Of a stretch of DNA of 64,000 nucleotides, positions 54,844 through 64,000 are shown one piece after another; the stretch's first letter is position 1, and each line of letters opens with the position of its first letter. The position numbers and the translations under genes are program-made. The DNA lies in the NCBI GenBank assembly GCA_030789695.1, contig CM061142.1:279303043-279367042 (forward strand), in the 5' to 3' direction. This stretch comes from Scilla litardierei (Eukaryota > Streptophyta > Magnoliopsida > Asparagales > Asparagaceae). The notes under the pieces are model-generated. The model saw nothing but the letters and a program-made list of their open reading frames with translations, was not told the DNA's origin and did not search any database.

Positions 54844-55386
54844 CCTGAATGACATCAAATAATTCCGTAGCCTGACGGTCTTTGATGGTGGATAGAATTT
54901 GTTAACATATGCACTTGCAAGATCGCCCCATGTAGTGAAAGTGCCATTCGCTTGTGTCCTCGGCCAATACAATGCTTTGTCTTTAAGTGAGGAAGGAAAC
55001 AGTCGCAGGCAAATGTCGTCCTCAGATAAGCTAGGGATCTGAAAAGTAGCACACTTCACCAAGAACATCTGAATGTGGTAATGCGGGTTCTCATGCGCAT
55101 TCCTAAGGAAATGATCTTATTCCATCAGCACAACTAATCATGTCTTTAGCTCGAAGTTTTTATCTGGCGGCAACTCTAGCATAAGAATGGATGAAGTAGC
55201 AGAGTTATTTGGAGTAAGTCTATCTCTAATAAAAATAAGTCGGATGTTCCTCGGTTGATTATTTTCCGCCTCTATTTTATCTTCCTCTAGAATATGCTTC
55301 TTCTCTGCTCTTAGCTTTCTTGTGGTGCGCTCGATCTTGAGTTTAAATAATATTGTTCTATCAGTAGCCTTTGATCGTGTGTTCAT
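54844..55386 (-). pseudogene. Athila gag, N-terminal part (element C)
   Basis: The likely start is MNTRSKATDRT at 55386. After a frame change the minus strand reads FLVKCATFQIPSLSEDDICL, RLFPSSLKDKALYWPRTQ and FTTWGDLASAYVNKFYPPSK with TVRLRNYLMSF, the conserved first half of Athila Gag. It breaks off at the D insertion and resumes at 16404 with YEAWERFKDL. The two halves meet at the target duplication CCTTG. It lies 90 bp from the primer-binding site at 55474-55491. Confidence 0.82.
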
Positions 55387-55473
55387 GCACAGAAAAAGAG
55401 AATCTAGAAAAAGTGTCAGCACAATAGAGGAAGAGAAAAAGAATAGTTAAGTAAAAAATAAGATACACTCGCC

Positions 55474-55491
55474 TCCCCGGCAGCGGCACCA
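55474..55491 (-). promoter_or_regulatory. Primer-binding site, tRNA-Asp type (element C)
   Basis: The minus strand reads TGGTGCCGCTGCCGGGGA, two changes from the site in element A, three bases from the 5' LTR. Confidence 0.82.
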
Positions 55492-55494
55492 ACT

Positions 55495-56720
55495 TGATCG
55501 CGTCGAGATGTACTCACAAAACAATATAGGTTTACCGCAAGTGCATGGTTAAGTGGTGAGCGGGTATCGAATCACGGGGAGGAACTGTTGGTATTATATT
55601 TTTTTCCTCAGTGGGGATGTAATTATAGTTGAGGAATAGTTATTGTAACAAGTGTATAAAATACCATTTGTAATTCAATTAATAAAAGTGCCTAGGGCTA
55701 GGGAATCTCCACTATAGATCTCAAGCATCACTACTCTTGGTTTAAGGGAATTCAATTATATCCGTCCATATCACTACTCTTGGTATAAGTGAAATTGTCG
55801 TAACCATGTTGCGAACCAATGAACGCTCTCACGTTGTGCAAGTCTATAGTAATGTAAACTAGAGCCTCGCTCTTGCGAAAGCCTAGTTCAAACCACTAGC
55901 ATTAAGACTGACAAAATATTTAACTACAACTCAAGTTCGCTATCGCGCAACGTGAGTTTGAGTCTAGATCATGATGGTTCGTATTCGTTTTATCGTCGTA
56001 TAAACTAATATAATTATATAAATATAATAAAGATGCTAGCTTTGGTTTGTCTCAAGCACCAATTCTAGGGAATCTCGATTATAGATCTAAATCGAATATC
56101 TAGGGCTTCCCATAGATAAAGATCATCTCTCGAGTTCTCAAGATCCAATAGAAATCCCTAGCTATCCATAGTAAATCAATCATAATCTAACCCATTAACA
56201 AGTTTAGCAACATGGGTCTTCAATAGATTTCACATATCAAGCTTTAAATCCATCGGGTTTACCCCTTTGCCGTAGAGCAAAACGACTACTCACAATTCAT
56301 CATAATAGAAACAATAGAATTGGAATTTGCAATAGAATTCATCACAAAAGATAGATCAAAACAGAATTTTATCATAAAGATTAGAAATAGCAAGAGTTTA
56401 GACAAACCAATGATGTTCAAGCTTCAAATACAAAAGAATTAAGATCCGTGCACTCCAATTCTTTAGCAAAAGCAAGATGAAAATAAAACTTCTCCTAAGA
56501 ACTCTAACCGTCACGTCTCTCCACTTTGATGGCTCTCAAAACTATCTATTTATACTCTCCCAAAATGTTCAGAAAAAGTTGACAAAAATACCCATAGTAG
56601 GAGGTAAACCCTAATTTCTGAATCTGGGCCGTCGGCGCACTCGGCCGAGTGAAACTGTCACTCGGTCGAGTAGCAATTCTACAGAGAAATCGTCGAAATT
56701 CAACCTTCTGTTATCTTCGT
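55495..56720 (-). repeat. Element C 5' LTR (truncated)
   Basis: It begins TGATCGCGTCGAG and has the conserved U5 block (about 55530-55585, TTTACCGCAAGTGCATGG), the TATA box at 56545-56556, and palindromes at 56638 and 56659. TATA to LTR edge is about 1.05 kb as in A and B. Similarity to the B LTR can be followed to about 56720, where Copia-like LTR sequence replaces the rest of U3. Confidence 0.75.
56545..56556 (-). promoter_or_regulatory. TATA box of element C 5' LTR
   Basis: GAGTATAAATAGATAG on the minus strand, with palindromes 80-125 bp upstream in element sense. Confidence 0.65.
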
Positions 56721-57915
56721 GCCACTAGGAATAACAATCTAAATGCAAACACAAAGATTTTACCCTGGTTTCCAAAACTTGGATACATCCAGCCACACCA
56801 ATATTCACTATAATTCTCACCAAGAGAGTGAATACAATCTCATACAGAGATACCTCATACAGAGGATTTTGTCCTACACAAGAACCCAACCAACCCTAAA
56901 TAATGGTCAAATTCCCACACAAAGAATTACTAACTTTCACACAGAGAATTAGGGTTAGTCATACACTAGGACACCAAACTCCCACAACGAGAGTAACTAG
57001 CTCTCATAAAGAAAGCTAGGGTTTCAAGAAACAAATGAAATAAAACAACACTTACTTATGCCTTGATATGATCTTACCAATATGAAGACGAAGGCATGCA
57101 ACTGAACCCCAAGTGCTTGAGATAAGGCTTTGATTGCACTTGATGATCTTTCTCTCTTATAGGAATGAACCATAACATTTCTAACTTGAGTGTATGAAAT
57201 GAAGAGAGGAAAGATGTTCTCCAAGAAAAGGAATGAGATTAAAATCCCTTGGAGAAATTTCTTAGAGCTTAGATGATATAGCATAAGATTGAAGCTCTAA
57301 TGAAGGGAATGAAGGAGGAGTGGCTTAGAGAAGAGATGAAATTATCTTCAATGATTTCCTAATATTTTAAAGAATTCTAAATTAACTAAGCCATCTCATA
57401 TATATATATGAAGCCAAGAAGAGCCCATAAACCCAACCAAAACCCAAAGGAAACAAATCTACAACGGCTAGATTTTGGCAGTTTACAGCAAAGACAGTCG
57501 ACTGAAGAAGGACTGACAGTCGACTGGTCAACGACTATAAAATTCCCAACGACTATAATCTGAGCCAGGACATGCGACTGTAGAAGACTACACAGGCGCA
57601 TGTACAAGGTACAGGTGCTTGAATATCCTTCAGCAAGCGACTGTCACATGGGATGGAAAGGAGCTGAGAAAAATGCAACATTCGCACTAGCGCCTTCAGA
57701 CGATAGATGAACAATTCTCAGGCACCTGCAATTTGACAGGCGACTGAAAACCTCTCATCAGTCGACTGACTTGCAAAGTGGGTTGTAACCCAAAAAATGC
57801 AAGTTACGCACTTGGCACACAGACAACTGGAGAACAAATCCCAGCGCGAGATGGAAGACATGCGCCTATAATATGAACGTCAGTCGTCTGTTTCCAAAAG
57901 CTCAAGAAAGAATCA
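56721..57915 (-). repeat. Copia-like LTR fragment G
   Basis: On the minus strand it begins TGATTCTTTCTTGAGC at 57915 and ends near GGTAAAATCTTTGTGTTTGC. Such leader-like sequence with a TTTTACCCTGGTTTCC motif is common in plant Copia LTRs. It carries several CAGTCGACTG palindromes (57486, 57511, 57750 region). The partner LTR and borders are not in the window; H may interrupt it. Assignment is tentative. Confidence 0.4.
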
Positions 57916-60900
57916 TGTCACGCCCCACTTACCATTAAGCTTGAGAGCAAGGACGCGAACGGGTCCGCATGTGCAAGTAAGAGGGATGTACTTTTGCTTT
58001 TCTTTCCTCCTTGACTTAACACAATAAGCGTCTGTGTGAAATCCCGCAGGTTCTTGCTTGCATTACTCAAAAACAACACAGATAAGTAAAATATTATTAC
58101 AATCTCAAATGTCTCAACGAAATTGCAACAAATGGAGAAAAGAAGAGTGGGTCTTATGACCCGTACAACATATGAAAAGAAGTACAATGAAGATTCACTA
58201 GTTAACAATTCTTGGCACACTGGTTCAGCTATTGCAACTAGTCATCCTGGTGGTCTAGCTTGGGATCTGACATACATCCAAAAACATGAATGTATGTCAG
58301 CAAGGGTCTGCAAGAAAATATTAGAACCCAAGGCAAGGTATACAAATCTATACTGGATTTAAGAGGCATTAATAAATTAAACGAGATATCGACAACAAGT
58401 TTAAACATGCTGATTATAATATGGAATAAAGTAAAATACTCCTAGCATGTAGTTCTAAGAAAAACTAAAGTGAGCAGTTATGACATGGCAATTATAACGA
58501 ATTAAAAGTAAGCACTATAAATATGGCAATCCTGATATGTGAGCAAGTGAACACGATCATTACAATTACAATGCAATGCTTTCTATCATGCATAGGATTC
58601 ACGCCTTTAGGTCGTGATGAGTGAGTCATTTTTCACATGGAGGCTTACCGTGATTGGCGCTAATCCTCTACATGCGGGTGGTGCCCTTGAAGAGAGTACC
58701 CTTTCATACGCCTAGTGGCCACTCAACCCTAACCCCACCCAAAATTGTTGTGCTGGACACGAGCCAAGCGCTATACCGACATATACTGGAACACGAGCCA
58801 GACTAGTCATATGTGACCCTACTGGAACACGAGCCAGACTAGTCACACACGACCGACGGAGTAGCCATATTACAAGCACGAATTCACGAATTTATTTGTC
58901 AACTCACATGACATCACGAAAGTCATGATTTCACCTTCGAGGCGCACGATTTCACAATGTCACACATTTGTTAATTATTCCAAGACATGTAGCAATTAAA
59001 TAATGTCACCAATTATCTTTTTACAACATTTTCCAAGATTACAAGAGTGTCGAACAGCATTCACAACACAATAGTTTAACAAAAGGGTTGAACATGAGAG
59101 TTTAACGAATATGTTACGGATATCAAGTTATATGCCGTTGGATCACATTTTTAGTCACGGATGTCATGGTTATGATTTCACGCGTCATTTCATCTGTAGA
59201 TTTTGAGTTATACAACTTTACAAACAAAAGACCAAATTAGCATCTACTCTAAACATTCACTATAAATTGTACACTTGCCTGATTTCAGCGATTTTGGTGT
59301 TGTTGAGTTCGTCTTTACGGGTAATACGTAATGGTACGTCTGGTTCTTTGTTTTGATTAAACACATCACTGAATTAGATTTATTGCGAGATAATCAAAAT
59401 ATCAAGTTAATCCCTAAATTGGGTTCTTCTTATTTTATTGGGTTCTCGGGGATGTTTATATTGTATTATAACATTCTCATATTAACATGGTAAGCCTTAT
59501 TTTATTTAATATTATTATCCTAATATTATCTAACAATTAATAACATGCTGAAATTAAACTAACTAGTTGATATTAAATCTATCACTAACAACCTATTAAC
59601 TAACCTAATACCAGCTAATGATAGGGTTAACATCATGTTAATATTACATTCAATACTCCCCCCACCTACTTACACCTTACCTCTTACACAAATTAATAAT
59701 ATTACTATCTCTTCAACTCCTTATCTTATCTTGGATGTCTCTACCCCTTCTCTATCTTCTGTCTCTTTCTTGTCTTTAAACCTGGATGTCTCCTCTTCTT
59801 ATCTTTATTTCTTTTTTTTCATTGCTTTTGTTTGCAGCTAACACTAATGCAGCAAGGAGAGGGGTTCTTACGTACGCACGCGGGGAGAAGGGAGTGACGG
59901 ACGGCGACTCCAGCGGTCACCTCCGACGGCGGTGTGGCTCTCCGGCATGCGCACTCAGCAGCGGTGGCGGCGGCGCACGACCTCCTCCGACGTTGCGGTG
60001 ATGAGCTGGGCGGCGCGTGATCTCCGGGCAGCGCGTGGCGGCTTCCTCGGGGCGGCACGTGCAAGGCCACTATGCTGCGGCGGTTGTACGGCGCGGCGAG
60101 GGGGCTGGCCTCCAGGCGACGGAGAAGATGAGGAGGGAAGGAGGGGAGATCTGATATGGTTTGTTTGATTTTATAGATCTGAAGTGAGTGTTTGCTTCTC
60201 CCTTTTCTCCTCTAGGTGATTACTGATTTCAATATCAAGGGAAGAAATTTGGAAAATGGATTTTGGATTTGATTTGTTTGAGGGGCTGATTTGTTGATCA
60301 GGGAGTGTGATGAAGATGTGTTTGATTTGGGAAATAGGTTGTGGGATAATGGTTTGGTGCTAATTGAAGCTTGGGTTTGCAAAATAGTTTGCAGGGGAGA
60401 AGACGTCCTTAAGAAGATTAGCAGGGGACAAGTTTGCAGCATTAGTCAAAATATTAGGTTTCTAATTAATAAGCCTTTTTGACTAACGGTGAGAAAACGT
60501 GTTTGTTTGAAAATTAAGCAGAGAAGTAATGCTGATGTTGAGAGGTAAGAGATGAAGCTGGGTTTGTATTAGGTGGTGGTTGGTTTTGACCATTGGAAGG
60601 GGAAAAGTATCCGGGTTTAAGAAATTAAAACGTGAGTCTAAATTTTTAGATGAAGCTGCAGACGGGAAAGGGTAATTAAGATAACAAGTTAGTTAGTGAT
60701 TAGCAAGTTGTATTTAGTAAGATAATTAAATTAAAGTAATTAGTAAAATAAATGAATTAAAGTAATTAGTTAAATAATTAAAGTGATTAGCAAGTTGTAA
60801 TTTGTAAGATAATTTATTTAAATTGATTTGTTTAACTGGGTAGTTAATTAATTAGGATACGGTAAAAACGAAATACAGATATGTGTACGCATCGATGCGT

Positions 60901-60996
60901 AACAAAAAAAGTACGGATGAAAAGATTATCCGGATGACTGAAATAAAATACAGGTACGCATTATCTAAACCACGTATAAAAATACAGGTCGTTACA
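57916..60996 (-). repeat. Element H 3' LTR (Tekay/Del-like)
   Basis: On the minus strand the LTR runs TGTAACGACCTGTATTTT ... GGGGCGTGACA, about 3.08 kb, with the same terminal words as E. A polypurine tract follows at 60997. It has a short tandem duplication of tactggaacacgagccagac at 58783-58850 and a CG-rich patch at 59870-60130. Confidence 0.85.
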
Positions 60997-61035
60997 TTCT
61001 ATCCACCTTAAGAAAAATTCCGTCCTCGGAATTCT
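60997..61035 (-). promoter_or_regulatory. Element H 3' polypurine tract
   Basis: The minus strand reads CCGAGGACGGAATTTTTCTT then AAGGTGGATAGAA against TGTAACGACC. It is a well-kept Tekay-type motif and fixes minus orientation. Confidence 0.82.
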
Positions 61036-64000
61036 TATCAGCCAATGAGCAGGAAATAAGTATGGATTACGCTCTCGTATTTCTATGAGGTAAATTATGA
61101 CCTGAAATACTTCGAGATGAAGAAATGAAACTGGTTAGGAAAGACACATACTTCGAGACGAAGAAATGAAATTGGTTAGGAAAAGACACAAGTGATGTAG
61201 TTAAGATTGAGTTTCAAAAAGAGGTTCGGATGACTAAGCACCATCGATGGCCTTAACGGTTAGTGGGCAAGTGAAAAGTCTATGGACGGCTACCCAATAT
61301 GTGTAGGGATGAGGATGAGTGATGAATAATAAGGTATATACATATCCTCTTAACAGCAACCCCAACATCCTAACACACAGGTTGTTAAACCGATAATCTC
61401 AAACAAGTGTTCCTAAAATAAATCATCGCTTCTCGTCTCGTCACGGAATAATGTTACAACTATAAGCATATCCTAAACTCAAATATAGGTCCAATACTTC
61501 TCCTTTTCTTTTTTAACTTCTATCTTATAATTCTTGCCTTAAATAAACAATTATTACTTTAAACAAGGCAACATCGGAAGGGAAAATACCAACTATCCTC
61601 AACCAATACTGCTTACAAATTTCTTCACTTCTTCGCTCCTCATTGCTATTAAGACAATAACATCTTCTTGGGGGTCTTTAATGTATGATATCCTCTATAC
61701 CCAAGTTATCCAAAAAAAACGTACATTCTCTTAAGTTGTCTCATCCGTAATGTATCATCTCTTGCTCATTGTATAACCTAACTTGCAGTACTATAATTGT
61801 GACATCCACAAATCCCAATTCTATTCTTATTCTTATATTAATCCATTGATACAACGGTGCTCTACCAATTACTAACATAAGACGACAAGTACGAATACGC
61901 CTAGTATACATCTCCATCTACCATCAACATTAATCATGCTCCAAACTCATTCTTCATCGTGGCAACTCATAAGTTTAAACACCTTAATTAACACACTATT
62001 AAATCACATCTCATCATTTCTTAATGTATCTTATCCTAAGCAACTTAGATCAATTTACGTAACTATCCATTCGTCTTAACATATAATATCATTTCTGACG
62101 TCTCCATCACACTATCCGTACGATGAAGTCTTGTTACTTTACATACTCTACTAATCATCATCGTGATCATAAATCATGTAATATCTACAAAGTTACTCTC
62201 AGCTGCTACTAATATGAATTCTGAATCTGTAATATACTCGTCTTCTTGTGCACCATTCATAGTATGGAATCCTATTGTAGCCATTATGTATGGGTATATC
62301 CAAATGTGAAATATAACTCTTGAACACATCATTATATCTATCATATGGTAAACAATCAACACAACTACGCCTTACATCATCTCAAACTACTCCTATCCGT
62401 AATTATAATCCCCAATAATAATAATCATATCTAACATTCTTTCAACATAATGCATTACAAAATTTAACACTGCTGATGATAGAAATAAAGGTAGAAAAAA
62501 TTTTTTAAAAAGGGTTATAATGCAAATTTAAAACTAGTCTCGCTAAAGTGGTAATAAGTAAATAGATGCGCTAATGTGTAACCAAGAGATAGTGTACGAT
62601 ACAGAGTTGTTTGATGTAACGAATTAAGTTTGCGACGAATGGGTTCAGGTGAGGCAAGGATATGGAGTTAGCTTGATCAGAAAGATGATCTTACAGATGC
62701 AAGAAGTAAGAACAGACATGCATATACGAGCGGAAAGTAAAGTACTAGTGGCTGCTCAAGTGTGGAAAGTAAAGTGCATGTAATGCATAAAGTAAAGGTG
62801 ACTGCGCAAGTGCAGAAGTAACGCCGGTGGCATGAAATATGGTAGCAATAATGTTTTAACCAACATGTAATGTGATGACAATAGTAAGACAACCAGGTAG
62901 ACACAGTAATACTGAAAAGGGCAAGTAATGAGTGAGCATGAGGAAAACAAACGTCGCTTGACTATCTAATAGTGTAGGCTGGCCTAATAATAAGAAGTCT
63001 AGCTTAACTCCCAAATCATCCAGGCAGTCAGGGCTTGAAGGCGCATGTCACTTCTATGACCGTAGGACAAGTCCTTTGGTTGACCAACCCACTTCTCATT
63101 CCTTTCTAGACACTGATCCAGTAGTAATTTAAGACTGCTTATTATTATACCATTCTATCACGTTCGAGTAGTCTCGACATAGTCTGTAGAACAGTGATAT
63201 CAAATCAGTAGTTGTGCCAAAAGTTAGCTTGATCAGGTGGCATAGAGATGGTTATGAATGATTGAATGGGAGAATGGGAGGCATGTGTAAAATGTGACAA
63301 TATCCTAATAACGTATATAAGGATAGTGAGTGGGTGGTATGAGTTAAAATAGTAGATAAGCAAAAGATTCATAGGTGCAGAGATGTAGTGTTTTCTTCAT
63401 AAATGGAGATAGATTTTTACAAAAATTTTAAAGTATGAACACGATGAATGCAGAACTGATAACCCGAGGTAGCTGGAGTTCTATTTAGTAGTTTAAATTT
63501 GTATATGATTGGTTGTTTTGAAATCCGTTGTAGTATAGTAAGAAAGAAAATGCCATACACAATCATGATTCACGTCCTTGCGGTCCAGCGGACACGGCCA
63601 GGGAAGTGACTAAGCCAGGATCACTTACCTCCAGTCTAGCTAGGGTGATCCAACAAACTTAGCCAAGCACATTGACCGGATCATGGTCCATTGAAGGAAG
63701 TTTATCATTTATATGTGTGCCATCAACAAAAAGGTTTTAAAGATGAAGATCTCCATATGTAAAAAGTAAAATATGTGGGTATGGAAGGTATAGATTAGAA
63801 ATCATTATAATATAGTGATTTAAAAATTTTCCGCGAAGGAAACTCAAAATCAAACAATAAATTTAAGTCAGTTGAAAAATATGAGGCCGATGTATATATA
63901 TTAAAGATTTTTAAAGAAGTTAAATTGGGCGAGGAATTTCATAAAAGGGATATCGACAGTAGAATCAGTATAGTAATGTGGATGATTCAAAGGGATAATG
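61036..64000 (-). other. Element H interior, 3' part, continues beyond window
   Basis: About 3 kb with no motif of gag, protease, reverse transcriptase or integrase that I can recognise. It is AT-rich with stops in all frames. The 5' LTR and primer site should lie right of the window. It is either a non-autonomous interior, as in D and E, or a heavily decayed one. Confidence 0.55.

Noticed and set aside
58123..58362. 79-codon frame in the H LTR
   Set aside because: No motif, inside an LTR, ordinary length for chance.
59786..60168. GC-rich Arg/Ala frames in the H LTR
   Set aside because: Overlapping frames on both strands with no motif; inside an LTR.

Overview
The window is transposon-dense plant DNA, most likely pericentromeric or other heterochromatin. 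No intact host gene was found. Plant origin rests on Athila-type Gypsy elements with tRNA-Asp primer sites, LTRs of the TGTAACGRCC...GGCGTGACA type (Tekay/Del-like chromovirus layout), a plant L1 LINE with a DUF4283 ORF1 and a zf-RVT tail, and a Copia element with an initiator-Met primer site. I cannot name the species.

Layout. (1) 1-711: 3' end of a Copia element on the + strand. (2) 780-1246 plus 8655-8725: a decayed host-gene-like fragment (SANT/NAM-associated type), split by element A. (3) Element A, 1247-8654, minus strand: young non-autonomous Athila-like element with 2004-bp LTRs, TSD TATGC and one intact 453-codon ORF. (4) About 8740-16404 and 54844-56720: two halves of one old Athila-like element C on the minus strand, holding gag, a protease relic, an ATHILA-ORF1-type pseudogene and an internal promoter-like segment. 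(5) Element D, 16405-54838, minus strand, sits in the gag of C (TSD CCTTG/CCGTG). (6) Element E, 20671-45673, plus strand, sits inside D (TSD CTATG). (7) Element B, 21348-29351, minus strand, sits inside the 5' LTR of E (TSD TCGGC). (8) Copia element J, 34053-41788, minus strand, sits inside E (TSD ATTAT). (9) A foldback MITE and an L1 LINE (48293-54688, TSD ACATTTGCCTT) sit in the 5' LTR of D. (10) 56720-64000: a Copia-like LTR fragment G, then the 3' LTR and part of the interior of element H, which runs off the window.

The insertion order follows from interruptions and flanking duplications: C, then D, then E, then B and J. A, the LINE and H are further independent hits. LTR divergence judged by eye agrees: A about 1%, B about 2-3% and uneven, J about 4-5%, E and D more.

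The most unusual signal is regulatory. LTRs of A, B and C carry arrays of 14-bp palindromes of the form CANNCGNNCGNNTG upstream of the TATA box. The sequence differs by family (CACCCGATCGGGTG, CACTCGGCCGAGTG, CACTCGGTCGAGTG), but neighbours in a pair or triplet lie 20-23 bp apart, about two helical turns. The same three elements share a hairpin with compensating stem changes beside a polypurine tract, a second hairpin beside the 3' polypurine tract, a conserved U5 block, and about 1.06 kb between TATA box and LTR edge.
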